Of a stretch of 32,194 nt of DNA, positions 1-7,910 are shown in pieces (position 1 is the stretch's first letter; every line of letters begins with the position of its first letter). The notes under the pieces were generated by a model that saw nothing but the letters and a program-made list of their open reading frames with translations, did no database searches and was not told where the DNA came from. The position numbers were made by a program, and so were the translations under genes. Origin of the DNA: Lysobacterales bacterium (GTDB lineage Bacteria > Pseudomonadota > Gammaproteobacteria > Xanthomonadales > Marinicellaceae); NCBI GenBank assembly GCA_020442665.1, contig JAGRJP010000034.1:1-32194 (forward strand), written 5' to 3'.

Positions 1-798
1 GCATCCAATCTTCCCCAAGTATCTTCTCCGTTAACAATGTTGGATGACAAATCCATTCGGGCTATTGCCGGTTGTGATGCCGGTTCCATTGGAGTTAAAG
101 GTTTAAACTGCCAAATCATTGTTGATCGAGCAGTAGCTGTGATGAGTGATTTTGTGACCGGAGCAAATGAGGATGGCAAACACCTCACTGGTGTAAACTG
201 GGATAGAGATGCGAAATTCAATCAAGTTGAAGATTTACGTAATATTCAGGTTGGTGATCCAAGTCCGGATGGAAAAGGCACTATCGAAATTGCGAGAGGA
301 ATTGAAGTCGGGCATATTTTTCAATTGGGAGAAGTATATACACAAGCCATGAATGCAGTCATTCTTAACGAAGATGGCCACTCTCAAGCAATGACTATGG
401 GTTGTTATGGAATTGGCGTATCGCGTGTGGTTGCAGCAGCTATTGAACAAAATCATGATGAAAAAGGTATTGTCTGGCCTCAGCAAATTGCTCCATTTGC
501 TGTTGCAATTCTGCCAATGAACATGAAAAAGTCCGAAAGAGTCAAAGAATACGCTGAAAAATTGTATAACGAACTGGTCGCAAACGGAATCGAAGTCTTC
601 TTTGATGACAGACCAATTCGTCCGGGAGTGATGTTTGCCGATGCTGAGCTTTTAGGAATTCCGCACCAAATTACCATTGGTGACCGCTCATTAGATGATG
701 GTGAAGTGGAATACAAGTCCAGAAAAGACATGCAAAACACACGAGTTAAAATTGATGAAATCGTCAATTCCATCAAATCGTTAGTTGCTGGCTCATGA
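1..798 (+). CDS. proS: Prolyl-tRNA synthetase, C-terminal part (cut by left edge)
   Basis: This is the 3' part of a class II prolyl-tRNA synthetase, which charges tRNA-Pro in the cytoplasm. The frame is open from base 1, so the true start lies outside the window. The visible 265 residues begin near the end of the bacterial insertion (editing) domain. They continue through the stretch containing [10 protein letters not shown] and GVNWDRD, and then through the class II motif 3 region with [10 protein letters not shown]. The last ~120 residues (from [10 protein letters not shown]) are the anticodon-binding domain. All of these segments match the bacterial-type ProS with its insertion domain. The stop TGA overlaps the ATG of the next gene (ATGA), so translation is probably coupled. 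No damage is visible in the part that can be read. Confidence 0.96.
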   Translation, partial: ASNLPQVSSPLTMLDDKSIRAIAGCDAGSIGVKGLNCQIIVDRAVAVMSDFVTGANEDGKHLTGVNWDRDAKFNQVEDLRNIQVGDPSPDGKGTIEIARGIEVGHIFQLGEVYTQAMNAVILNEDGHSQAMTMGCYGIGVSRVVAAAIEQNHDEKGIVWPQQIAPFAVAILPMNMKKSERVKEYAEKLYNELVANGIEVFFDDRPIRPGVMFADAELLGIPHQITIGDRSLDDGEVEYKSRKDMQNTRVKIDEIVNSIKSLVAGS

Positions 799-1391
799 AA
801 ACCAAACAAAAAATTAAAGGCAATAGTCTGAAAGAATCCGCAGTTTTTTTAAAAAATGCGATATTTAAACCAAAAGAAATCGCTTATGTCTTTCCGAGTT
901 CCCGCGCTCTGATTCGATCCATTGCGATTCGGTCTGGTTTAAGTGAGGCGAAAAAAATCATTGAATTAGGACCCGGAACAGGTGGCACAACTAAAGGCAT
1001 TCTTTCAGAAATGCGTGAAGATGCCAAACTTTGTGCCGTTGAGATTAATAAAAATTTTGTTGAATTCATTAAAAAAAACATACCTGATGAGCGTTTAAGC
1101 GTTTGTCATGATGGAGCTCAGAATCTTGCTGAGATCATTAAACAACAAGGTTGGCAGCATGCTGATGTGATTATTTCCGGCATTCCCTTTTCTACATTGC
1201 CTAAAGGAATGGGCGAAGAAATCATGCAAAGCATTTATGAAAACATAAGACCCAGCGGTTTGTTTGTCGCTTATCAATTCAGAGATCGTGTCGGAAAATT
1301 AGCAACCCCGGTTTTTGGGGAACCCAGCAGCTATTTGGAGATTAAAAATCTTCCGCCAATGCGAATTTATGTCTGGCAAAAAAGTGAATAA
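795..1391 (+). CDS. Class I SAM-dependent methyltransferase, PmtA/KsgA-like
   Basis: A 198-residue Rossmann-fold methyltransferase. Motif I is [10 protein letters not shown] at about residues 57-66, an acidic residue that can bind the ribose follows in AVEIN, and the motif IV region reads SGIPFSTLP. The overall pattern resembles bacterial phospholipid N-methyltransferases (PmtA type) and the rRNA adenine dimethylase superfamily. The basic N-terminal stretch and lack of membrane segments are compatible with a peripheral membrane enzyme. The substrate cannot be read from the sequence, so phospholipid methylation is only the best guess. The start overlaps the proS stop by four bases and the stop overlaps the thiL start by one base (TAATG), so it sits in the middle of a coupled three-gene unit. 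It has no obvious functional link to either neighbour. Confidence 0.8.
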   Translation: MKTKQKIKGNSLKESAVFLKNAIFKPKEIAYVFPSSRALIRSIAIRSGLSEAKKIIELGPGTGGTTKGILSEMREDAKLCAVEINKNFVEFIKKNIPDERLSVCHDGAQNLAEIIKQQGWQHADVIISGIPFSTLPKGMGEEIMQSIYENIRPSGLFVAYQFRDRVGKLATPVFGEPSSYLEIKNLPPMRIYVWQKSE

Positions 1392-2293
1392 TGGAATTTG
1401 ACTTAATCGCCTTTATCAAATCCAAAACAAAATATGATAAAAGTGTCATCCTAGGAATAAATGATGATGCGGCGGTATTATCATTGAGACCAATCAAACA
1501 ACTTGTTGTTTCAACGGATACATTGGTCGATGGAGTTCACTTTGACAACAAGATTTCTCCACAACAACTCGGTCATAAATCTTTGGCTGTAAACCTTAGT
1601 GATTTGGCTGCCATGGGAGCAACGCCAAAATGGTTCACCTTGAATTTAACACTTCCTAAAATAGAAATGTCATGGATTGAGGGATTTATCAACGGTCTCT
1701 TAAGATTAGCTCACAATCACAAAGTCAATTTGGTGGGCGGCGATACCACTCAAGGCCCGCTTTCAATTACAATCACTGCATTTGGAGAAGTTGAAACCGA
1801 TCAGCTATTGACACGCTACTCAGCCCAAACAAAGGATCTAATTGCAGTCACCGGGCAGCTAGGAAGCGCTGCATTTGCTTTAGATCACACTGAGACTGAA
1901 TTAACAAAAGCATTATTCACCCCCGAACCACAGTTAGAAATTTCTCAACAAATCAGAAAATTCGCTACTTCTTGTATTGATATTTCCGACGGTTTACTAG
2001 CAGATTTAGGGCATATTTGTCATCAAAGCCAAAAAGGTGCCAAAATTTCTCTGGAACAGATTCCTGTAAATTCATTGGTCAAAGAATCACCACGATGGTC
2101 GAATTATGTTTTATCAGGAGGAGATGATTATCAACTTTGTTTCACTTTTAAGCCCTCAGATTTATCCAAGTTACCAGATAATTGCACGATCATTGGACAA
2201 ATTTGTTGTAGTGGAGGAGTTCGCGTTTACTCTGAAAACGAAGAAATAAAAATTTCACAAAAGGGATATGTTCATTTCTCAAACAACGGATGA
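1391..2293 (+). CDS. thiL: Thiamine-monophosphate kinase
   Basis: ThiL phosphorylates thiamine monophosphate to the cofactor thiamine diphosphate with ATP. The 300-residue product has the family order: an N-terminal metal-binding GINDDAAV (usually GIGDDAAV), then STDTLVDGVHF, the NLSDLAAMGA helix, VGGDTTQG, and the C-terminal CIDISDGLLADLGH and SGGDDYQLCF motifs. The length is slightly below the ~325 of the enterobacterial enzyme but no domain is missing. In enterobacteria thiL follows nusB and precedes pgpA; here it follows a methyltransferase with a TAATG overlap and is the last gene of the plus-strand run. It converges on the gene at 2352 with a 58-base gap in which I see no convincing terminator hairpin. 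Confidence 0.95.
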   Translation: MEFDLIAFIKSKTKYDKSVILGINDDAAVLSLRPIKQLVVSTDTLVDGVHFDNKISPQQLGHKSLAVNLSDLAAMGATPKWFTLNLTLPKIEMSWIEGFINGLLRLAHNHKVNLVGGDTTQGPLSITITAFGEVETDQLLTRYSAQTKDLIAVTGQLGSAAFALDHTETELTKALFTPEPQLEISQQIRKFATSCIDISDGLLADLGHICHQSQKGAKISLEQIPVNSLVKESPRWSNYVLSGGDDYQLCFTFKPSDLSKLPDNCTIIGQICCSGGVRVYSENEEIKISQKGYVHFSNNG

Positions 2294-2351
2294 CTATAAA
2301 ATCATAGAGTAATTCTAACCAGCCTTTGCCCATTCAAATTCTCGTTTGATC

Positions 2352-2777
2352 TTATTTCAAAAAGCGATTTAACTGCTCAGCACTTGGTAATTCACATTTA
2401 GCTTTTTTACCAAACAATTTGTAACGATTCGAAGCAATCCTATCATATAACCAGTCACGAATCGGGCGCGGAATTACTGAAAAAATCATTAAAAACCGGA
2501 ATCTATACGGCAACCTTTTTATCACTCGAAAGAATGCATCGCTTTTATAAAAGACGGAAGTCTCTTCGACGACAAGCATAGTTTCAAATGTCTCTGTTGG
2601 TAAATTATAAAACTCAAGAATAGCTTTTCCTTGTTTTGATTGAACAGATGCCAGTTTAAAAACAGCCATGTTATCCTGTTTGATTATAAATTTTGCCCAG
2701 CCATTGCAGAGATTACAAACTCCATCGAATAGAATAACTTTATCGCCTGAAATCAGGTAAGGAGCTAACATTTTCAT
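2352..2777 (-). CDS. DCC family (DUF393) thiol-disulfide oxidoreductase-like protein
   Basis: The product has 141 residues. The diagnostic DCC motif is seen near the N-terminus as FDGVCNLCN, with a CxxC pair, and the family's C-terminal part follows (SDAFFRVIKRLP, then the IPRPIRDWLYDRIASNRY helix). DCC proteins are small, thioredoxin-like and assigned to putative redox roles; no precise substrate is known. There is no signal peptide, so it is probably cytoplasmic. It lies 97 bases downstream of the probable holD gene on the same strand and may be read from its own promoter, though I could not pick one with confidence. Confidence 0.85.
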   Translation of the reverse strand: MKMLAPYLISGDKVILFDGVCNLCNGWAKFIIKQDNMAVFKLASVQSKQGKAILEFYNLPTETFETMLVVEETSVFYKSDAFFRVIKRLPYRFRFLMIFSVIPRPIRDWLYDRIASNRYKLFGKKAKCELPSAEQLNRFLK

Positions 2778-2874
2778 AATGAATCCAATTACAATTTTAC
2801 TTGCAGTTTATAAAATCAATACATTTAAAACCTCCACTATGATAATTGTGGAAATTAAGTCGTTGGTCTTTAGT

Positions 2875-3210
2875 TCAGATTTGTTTTAATTTATACCAAG
2901 TGAGTTTTTTTTCGTGTTGAGATTCAAGCATGGCAGAGAGTTTTGATAAGTAGATGATATTTCCTTGATTTGGTTTATCGGCGTTATCAAATATTAATGT
3001 ATATTCTAAGAGTTTAACTTCTACGATACCTTTATCTTGGACCGTAAATATTTCATCAGTAAGCGTAATTCCTTTGGCCAGAAGAATCTTTCCCAGTAGT
3101 TCTTTTTCCTGATAATTGAGTTGATAGGCTTCACCTTTGACATCGTCATCAGATTTCAGTTGCCAGTATGTTAAGCCCAGCTCTTCACAAAGTTGTTGCG
3201 TTAAATTCAT
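2875..3210 (-). CDS. holD: Probable DNA polymerase III psi subunit (HolD-like)
   Basis: The product has 111 residues from the ATG at 3210. A GTG three bases upstream is an alternative start, but the ATG gives the common TGATG junction with the preceding lipoprotein gene. The N-terminus reads LCEELGLTYWQLK, like the conserved N-terminal segment of HolD (LGITQWxLR) that contacts the chi subunit. The C-terminus, IYLSKLSAMLESQHEKKLTWYKL, fits the HolD ending with a leucine-rich helix and a conserved tryptophan. HolD links the clamp-loader complex to chi and SSB. The family is short and poorly conserved, so this is a pattern-based call. E. coli holD is followed by rimI; here it is the last gene of a lipid-transport operon and no rimI follows. 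Confidence 0.6.
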   Translation of the reverse strand: MNLTQQLCEELGLTYWQLKSDDDVKGEAYQLNYQEKELLGKILLAKGITLTDEIFTVQDKGIVEVKLLEYTLIFDNADKPNQGNIIYLSKLSAMLESQHEKKLTWYKLKQI

Positions 3211-3725
3211 CACTGAATTTCATCAACTAATTGAGCTACTATTTCATTAATGAGTCGTTGAGCTGTATGAGCAAAATCAGAAATAGACTCTCCATTGATT
3301 TGGGCTTGTTGCTTATAAGTTTTATTGAGTATTGTGTTTCCACTTTTATCAGCCAGTAAAAACTTAATCGCTACAACAGCTGAGTTATTATCCTTTTCAA
3401 GATTGAGGATGGTTGAAGATAAAACATAGTTGGTTTCATCCTCTTTGCCCAACGTGTCTTCAAGATAATTTTGCAGTAATACTTTTGGCGAGTCTAACCA
3501 GAAGTGGTGTTGCATTTGCATTAAGCCGCCTTCTTTAGTTTGAACCACCATCGGACGATTACCGATGATGCCCATCGCTTGAGGTCGCTTGATTTCAATT
3601 TTTTTATCAATTGAATTTTTTGTTGCTTCAGGAAAACGAAAGTATAGTTTATCGATGCTCTTTTTGCCTGAAGATGAGCAACCAGAAAGGAGAAAAATCA
3701 GGGTGATGATGCTCAGTTTTTTCAT
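3210..3725 (-). CDS. ABC-transporter auxiliary lipoprotein (PqiC/ABC_trans_aux type)
   Basis: A 171-residue lipoprotein. The N-terminal signal peptide ends in the lipobox LSGC (Cys at residue 16), followed by SSSGKK, with no Asp at +2, so outer-membrane sorting is expected. The body resembles the periplasmic ABC_trans_aux (DUF330) domain seen in PqiC and similar proteins that accompany MCE transporters: YFRFPEAT near the start, then a NRPMVVQ-type strand, a central NYVLSSTILNLEK stretch and a C-terminal helix. The expected role is an outer-membrane partner of the MCE protein encoded just upstream. It overlaps the MCE gene's stop by ATGA and the next gene by one base. Confidence 0.85.
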   Translation of the reverse strand: MKKLSIITLIFLLSGCSSSGKKSIDKLYFRFPEATKNSIDKKIEIKRPQAMGIIGNRPMVVQTKEGGLMQMQHHFWLDSPKVLLQNYLEDTLGKEDETNYVLSSTILNLEKDNNSAVVAIKFLLADKSGNTILNKTYKQQAQINGESISDFAHTAQRLINEIVAQLVDEIQ

Positions 3726-4666
3726 AAGTCTTCATCCGCTATTTTAGATTTCTTTTCAAATATTAACTGAGAAGGATTGCGTCTTATAATTTCCGTAGCT
3801 TCATTCAGGTTCATACTAGCACTTTCAATTTCGTTTGAAATGGTATCGGCTTTAACCGCAAATGACTGAACCATTTTATGCGCCACATCCAGAATTTGTG
3901 CCACTTTATTGTCACTATTATTAACCATTTTATCACCGGATTCGAGTAACCGATTCACTTTGTCAACACTGGTTTCCAGCCAACTTCCTAACGATTTGAC
4001 TTCTTCGGAGAGTTGGTTGAGATTGGCAATCATATTATCTATTTTTTCGACATTATCTTTGTCAAGAACACTTTCAGCAGTTTTTACCAATTTGTTGATG
4101 TCTTTGACCAGATTATCAATAGAACCCAGAACTTCGGGGATTTGGGTTTCCAATGATTTGGTTAGTTTATCTGTTCTTTCATAGACCAGGTCGAGTAAAG
4201 GAGTGATTTTTTCGTCATTTAATCTTTCAAAATCACTAGCCAGATTTGAAACCGTTGCCATAATATCTTCGGCAGCTTCTCCTTTGATTTCACTTTCCGG
4301 TGCAAAATATTGATTGGATTTTCCGGCATATATAGCCAGAGACATATCCGACAACAAACCGCTGGACTCAATTTTTGTCACGCTGTCTTGTGGAATTTTC
4401 CAGCCCTGAATCACAGAGTATCGAGTTTTGAATTTTAAATTACCATATTGAAACTCAGGGGTAATTGATTCAACCTGGCCAACACGATAGCCTTCATAGT
4501 AAACAGGGTTTCCATAACTCAATCCGGTAACATTTTTGAAATAACTGTAATAACTTTCAGTTGCTTCATTTCTGCCACTCATTTTCAACAATAATAAAAT
4601 GGCAGTCCCGCCAATGAGTATGGTGAAAATTCCTACAAGTAAATAGTTGTTGTAAACTCTTTTCAT
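3722..4666 (-). CDS. MlaD-family MCE-domain protein
   Basis: A 314-residue inner-membrane-anchored MCE protein. One transmembrane helix lies at about residues 8-28. A single MCE domain follows (about 38-115, with VTGLSYGNPVYYEGYRVGQV, and SSGLLSDMSLAIY at its end). A long, helical, coiled-coil-prone periplasmic tail runs to the end and contains RRNPSQLIF, a motif common in the C-terminus of single-MCE proteins of this type. MCE proteins form hexameric rings that carry phospholipids across the periplasm. E. coli MlaD is only ~183 residues; the extra tail here could build a needle-like channel, which would fit the absence of an mlaC carrier gene. It overlaps both neighbours by ATGA. Confidence 0.9.
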   Translation of the reverse strand: MKRVYNNYLLVGIFTILIGGTAILLLLKMSGRNEATESYYSYFKNVTGLSYGNPVYYEGYRVGQVESITPEFQYGNLKFKTRYSVIQGWKIPQDSVTKIESSGLLSDMSLAIYAGKSNQYFAPESEIKGEAAEDIMATVSNLASDFERLNDEKITPLLDLVYERTDKLTKSLETQIPEVLGSIDNLVKDINKLVKTAESVLDKDNVEKIDNMIANLNQLSEEVKSLGSWLETSVDKVNRLLESGDKMVNNSDNKVAQILDVAHKMVQSFAVKADTISNEIESASMNLNEATEIIRRNPSQLIFEKKSKIADEDL

Positions 4667-5466
4667 GAGATTGTGTAATTTTCCTGTGTTAGTCGTTTTA
4701 AATATTCTTCCGGGTCAACCGTTTCGTGTCTGGCTCGTCGTTCCAATAAATCCTGTACGCGTTTGATTTTGGAATTTTTAACTTCCTCAACTGTTCCTGT
4801 AAGCAGATTTTTACCTTTATCAAGAACGGTTATCTTGTCCGCTATTTTGAAAGCAGAGTCCAGTTCATGGGTGACAACAACCATTGTCATACCCATTGCA
4901 TCACGAAGTTTCAAAATTAAGTCATCAATTTCAGATGCTACAACCGGATCGAGACCTGCTGATGGCTCGTCAAAGAATAATAATTTCGGATCCATAACGA
5001 TGGCTCTTGCCAAAGCGGCTCTTTTAATCATTCCCCCGGAAAGTTGAGAAGGCATTAGTTTTTGGAAACCACCAAGGTTTACCACTTCCAACTTCATCCG
5101 AGATATGATTCTAATGGTGTTTTCATCCAAGTCAGTAAATTCTGTGAGCGGAAATGCCACATTTTCACCAACAGTCATGGACGAGTATAAAGCTCCTGAC
5201 TGAAAAGAAACTCCAATATTCCGTAACAAATCATGTTTTTCATGAAATTTCAATTTATCCAAATCATGTCCAAGAACGTTTATTTTTCCGGATGTCGCCT
5301 GATATAAGCCCAGAATATGCCAAAGCAATGTGCTTTTCCCGGAACCAGAACCACCCATGATAACACGAATTTCACCTTCCTCAACTTTGAGGTTGACACC
5401 GTCTAATATTTTCCTCTGACCGTAGTGAGTGACTAATTCTTCAACTTTTATGACATAATCTTTCAT
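4663..5466 (-). CDS. MlaF-like ABC transporter ATPase
   Basis: A 267-residue ATPase of the MCE transporter class. Visible motifs are Walker A GGSGSGKST (about residues 38-46), the Q-loop region SFQSGALYSSMTVGENVAFPL typical of MlaF, the signature LSGGM, Walker B LLFFDEPSAGLDP and the switch histidine in VVTHEL. It energises lipid movement through the permease encoded two bases upstream. The ~30-residue C-terminal tail ending in EEYLKRLTQ could interact with the STAS protein, as MlaF does with MlaB in E. coli; that contact is inference. The stop overlaps the MCE gene's start by ATGA. Confidence 0.93.
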   Translation of the reverse strand: MKDYVIKVEELVTHYGQRKILDGVNLKVEEGEIRVIMGGSGSGKSTLLWHILGLYQATSGKINVLGHDLDKLKFHEKHDLLRNIGVSFQSGALYSSMTVGENVAFPLTEFTDLDENTIRIISRMKLEVVNLGGFQKLMPSQLSGGMIKRAALARAIVMDPKLLFFDEPSAGLDPVVASEIDDLILKLRDAMGMTMVVVTHELDSAFKIADKITVLDKGKNLLTGTVEEVKNSKIKRVQDLLERRARHETVDPEEYLKRLTQENYTIS

Positions 5467-5468
5467 AC

Positions 5469-6260
5469 TTATGCCCTTGTCAGGAAGTAACTGAAAATCA
5501 TATCTGCAACAACGATGGCAGCAATTGATGCAACAACCGCTGTTGTTGTTGCACGCCCCACACCTTCGGCTCCTCCGGTGACGTTAAAACCTGTTGTTGC
5601 TCCAACCAGACCGATAATAATTCCAAAAACCACACTTTTAACCAATCCTTGTGTCACATCTCCGACAATCAAAACATCAAACGACTCTTTTAAATACGCC
5701 ATCAAACTCATATCCAGAGAATCCACACTAAACACCGCCCCACCTAAAATTGCCATAAAATCCGCAACTAATATTAACAGTGGCATGGAAATAATCAACC
5801 CTAGTAGTGGTGGCAAAACCAAATACCGAACCGGAACTACGCCCATCACTCGTAGTGCATCAACTTCCTGTGAGACCACTTGTGAACCAATTTTGGCTGC
5901 CAAAGCCGCACCAGAACGTCCGGCGACAATTATGCCGATAATCAAAGGGGAAAATTCTCTGGTGACTGATTTTGCAATTGCTAAAAGAACCTGAGATTCT
6001 GCTCCAAAATCTGAAAACGCATATAACAGTTGAATTGAAAGCATGACTCCGACTACAAATGACAAAGCCATAACAATAGGTAATGCATCAAATCCAATCA
6101 CACGAACCTGCTCCGCAACTTGTGCCAATCTCAGTTTCTGTTTATATTTGCGACCAACAATTAACCAGTAAATACTATCCAGAAAAAGCCGGCATGCGAA
6201 ACCAATTCGCTCCATTGCAAGAATCATTGATGCGCCGATGCTTTCGATTATTCCTTTCAT
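5469..6260 (-). CDS. MlaE-like permease of lipid ABC transporter
   Basis: A 263-residue integral membrane protein of the MlaE/permease family. It has an N-terminal amphipathic interface segment, then about five hydrophobic helices. The family core appears as ARSGAALAAKIGSQVVSQEVDAL-like residues at about 114-137, containing the EVDAL coupling helix, and a glycine-rich TTGFNVTGGAEGVGRATTTAVV-like segment near the end. Two copies would form the inner-membrane channel with two ATPase subunits. The ATG overlaps the stop of the STAS gene (TAATG), and the ATPase gene begins two bases after the stop. The gene is intact and of normal length. Confidence 0.93.
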   Translation of the reverse strand: MKGIIESIGASMILAMERIGFACRLFLDSIYWLIVGRKYKQKLRLAQVAEQVRVIGFDALPIVMALSFVVGVMLSIQLLYAFSDFGAESQVLLAIAKSVTREFSPLIIGIIVAGRSGAALAAKIGSQVVSQEVDALRVMGVVPVRYLVLPPLLGLIISMPLLILVADFMAILGGAVFSVDSLDMSLMAYLKESFDVLIVGDVTQGLVKSVVFGIIIGLVGATTGFNVTGGAEGVGRATTTAVVASIAAIVVADMIFSYFLTRA

Positions 6261-6562
6261 TATTCAATCGTGAAAACTTTGTCTAATCTTGCTAATTCCA
6301 TTATGGCTTTTACTTGTTCGCTGGGCTGAATAAGCACAAAAGATTTCTTTTGGCTTTTTGCCATTTGTAATCCCTCGACTAAAGAGGCTATTCCGGACGA
6401 ATCAATATAATTCACATCCGATAAATTCACTCGAACCTTTTGATCGGTTTTTAAAGCCCCAAGAATGGTTTTTCTCAGCTCATTTGAATTTGAAAGGTCA
6501 ATTTCACCTTTGGCGAAGATGGTGCAGGTATCACCGGATCTGTTAAACTCTATTTCTTCCAC
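6260..6562 (-). CDS. STAS-domain protein, MlaB-like
   Basis: A 100-residue single STAS domain. The core strand-helix reads VNYIDSSGIASLVEGL, with the serine that is phosphorylated in anti-anti-sigma relatives retained (DSSG). In the E. coli Mla system the STAS protein MlaB binds and stabilises the ATPase MlaF; its position at the head of this operon, coupled to the permease gene, supports the same role here. The start is GTG at 6562 with an AAGAG-like ribosome site immediately upstream. A stand-alone anti-sigma-factor antagonist is the alternative, but no partner kinase is nearby. Confidence 0.85.
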   Translation of the reverse strand: MEEIEFNRSGDTCTIFAKGEIDLSNSNELRKTILGALKTDQKVRVNLSDVNYIDSSGIASLVEGLQMAKSQKKSFVLIQPSEQVKAIMELARLDKVFTIE

Positions 6563-6586
6563 AACTCTTTTCTGCTTTTTTGTTCG

Positions 6587-6595
6587 ATTTTAGCA
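6587..6595 (-). promoter_or_regulatory. Candidate extended -10 promoter of the MCE operon
   Basis: Read on the minus strand, the sequence is TGCTAAAAT, a TGn extended -10 with hexamer TAAAAT. No strong -35 hexamer is found 15-18 bases upstream, which is tolerated with an extended -10. Transcription would begin near 6580, about 18 bases before the GTG of the STAS gene. Confidence 0.4.
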
Positions 6596-6596
6596 C

Positions 6597-6622
6597 GAAA
6601 AACTGAAATGAAAAACTGAAAT
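6597..6622. repeat. 13-bp tandem duplication upstream of the MCE operon
   Basis: The 13-mer GAAAAACTGAAAT occurs twice back to back (6597-6609 and 6610-6622). It covers the region where a -35 element for the MCE operon promoter would fall. It may be a chance slippage product. Confidence 0.7.
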
Positions 6623-6639
6623 AAAAAACCAGTCTCAGA

Positions 6640-7227
6640 TTATTTCACTTCAATACTTTGAATAATTATTGGTACCAAAGGCACACTTGCAGAGTTCAAC
6701 CGTTCGCTAAAACCGGTTTTGACGTTTGAAATCGCATCCAGAACTTCCATTCCCTCTATGACTTCTCCAAAAACTGTATATCCCCAGTTTTTACGATTGG
6801 GATCTAACGATGGAGAATCAACAAGGTTGAAATAAAACTGTGAACTTGCGGAATGAGGGTCATCATACCGAGCCATAGCAATTGTTCCGCGAGTGTTTTT
6901 TAAACCATTCCCGGATTCATTAAATATTTTCTTACAGGTCTTAATTTCCTCAATTTCTTTATTGTAACCTCCTCCTTGTATCACAAAATTATTTTCCACT
7001 CTGTGAAAAATAGTGTTTATGTAAGAACCATTTTTTACATACTGCAAAAAATTATTGACCGTCATTGGAGCTCGTGTTCGATTCAATTCAATTAAAACAT
7101 CGCCTTGAGTGGTTTTGATTAGTACTTCGGGAAACATTTTGTTTGGATAAACTTCAGAATCTTCACAAGAATGGGTGGTGTTGTTTATTAACAATATAAG
7201 AAAAGCTGAAAGTAAAATTTGTTTCAT
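6640..7227 (-). CDS. Exported cyclophilin-type peptidyl-prolyl isomerase
   Basis: A 195-residue cyclophilin preceded by a signal peptide (MKQILLSAFLILLINN...). Family motifs present are FHRVENNFVIQGGGY (active-site FHR and QGG), GTIAMARYDDPHSASSQFYFNL and YTVFGEVIEGMEVLDAI. It is expected to catalyse proline isomerisation of folding proteins in the periplasm. The frame is open eight codons further upstream, but the ATG at 7227 is preferred because it starts a clean signal peptide and overlaps the preceding stop as ATGA. It is last in an operon with the lipoprotein and the tyrosine phosphatase. A Cys after the signal region (THSC) does not make a good lipobox, so it is probably soluble. Confidence 0.92.
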   Translation of the reverse strand: MKQILLSAFLILLINNTTHSCEDSEVYPNKMFPEVLIKTTQGDVLIELNRTRAPMTVNNFLQYVKNGSYINTIFHRVENNFVIQGGGYNKEIEEIKTCKKIFNESGNGLKNTRGTIAMARYDDPHSASSQFYFNLVDSPSLDPNRKNWGYTVFGEVIEGMEVLDAISNVKTGFSERLNSASVPLVPIIIQSIEVK

Positions 7228-7907
7228 TGTTGTTTTAAGGCCTGTAGCCATTCCCCCATCGTAAATTCCGGTTTTTTCAATAATTTCACAACCAACTGAC
7301 CTTGTGTTCTTTTAAGGCAGCGATCGGCTTTAAACTCATCTTCGAGAGTATTTCCCATGTTAACACATGGATCGGATTTCGCCATTTTCTTCAGTTGTTC
7401 GGTGATTTCTTCATTGGTCAGAATTTCTTTGAGTTGTGTGCGAGCTGATTCCGAGCACTTTGCAGAATCCGCCAGACAAACCTCAAAATCAATATGACTT
7501 GGCGCTAAATACATTTTCTCGCGTTGAAAAATTCGTACCGGCGGAGCAATTTCGTCTCTGTAAATAATGTTTAGTAAAACCCACTTGAGCATTTCATTAA
7601 ACATGGACTGATGAATAAATTTCATTTGTGGGTAAAACTGATGCAAATAATCAGTCTGACGGTGAAGCTGTAAAATACTGTCGGTTTCGAGTTTTGTGTA
7701 AAGTGAAATGAGATTTTGAGAGTTTTCCGTTAGACGAACCTTATCAATATAAAGTTGAATCGTTTCAGTATCTTCTTTTGCTAAAGCTTGAGAGAGAAGA
7801 GTTAAATTGTCAGGCGGTTGTTTTTTGCTTTGCGGTTTCCCGCAGGAAAAAAGTGCTAAAATTCCGCACAAACATAACAACTGAACATTCAGTTTTGAAT
7901 GATTCAT
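7224..7907 (-). CDS. Hypothetical lipoprotein
   Basis: I do not recognise this 227-residue protein. It has a signal peptide ending in the lipobox LFSC (Cys at about residue 22), followed by GKPQSKKQPP, so it should be a lipid-anchored envelope protein. The rest is mostly predicted helix. Four cysteines are spaced as two close pairs (CLADSAKC and DPC...DRC), which suggests disulfides. It is encoded between a tyrosine phosphatase (three-base gap) and a periplasmic cyclophilin (ATGA overlap), so the three are probably made together. Confidence 0.75.
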   Translation of the reverse strand: MNHSKLNVQLLCLCGILALFSCGKPQSKKQPPDNLTLLSQALAKEDTETIQLYIDKVRLTENSQNLISLYTKLETDSILQLHRQTDYLHQFYPQMKFIHQSMFNEMLKWVLLNIIYRDEIAPPVRIFQREKMYLAPSHIDFEVCLADSAKCSESARTQLKEILTNEEITEQLKKMAKSDPCVNMGNTLEDEFKADRCLKRTQGQLVVKLLKKPEFTMGEWLQALKQQ

Positions 7908-7910
7908 TTC

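Noticed and set aside
2810-2860. Hairpin TCCAC...GTGGA downstream of holD as a terminator
   Set aside because: Five base pairs with a nine-base loop and a broken T-run; not convincing.
5515-5994. Long ORF antisense to the MlaE-like permease gene
   Set aside because: It lies opposite a strongly supported membrane protein gene and shows no recognisable domain; a codon-composition shadow.
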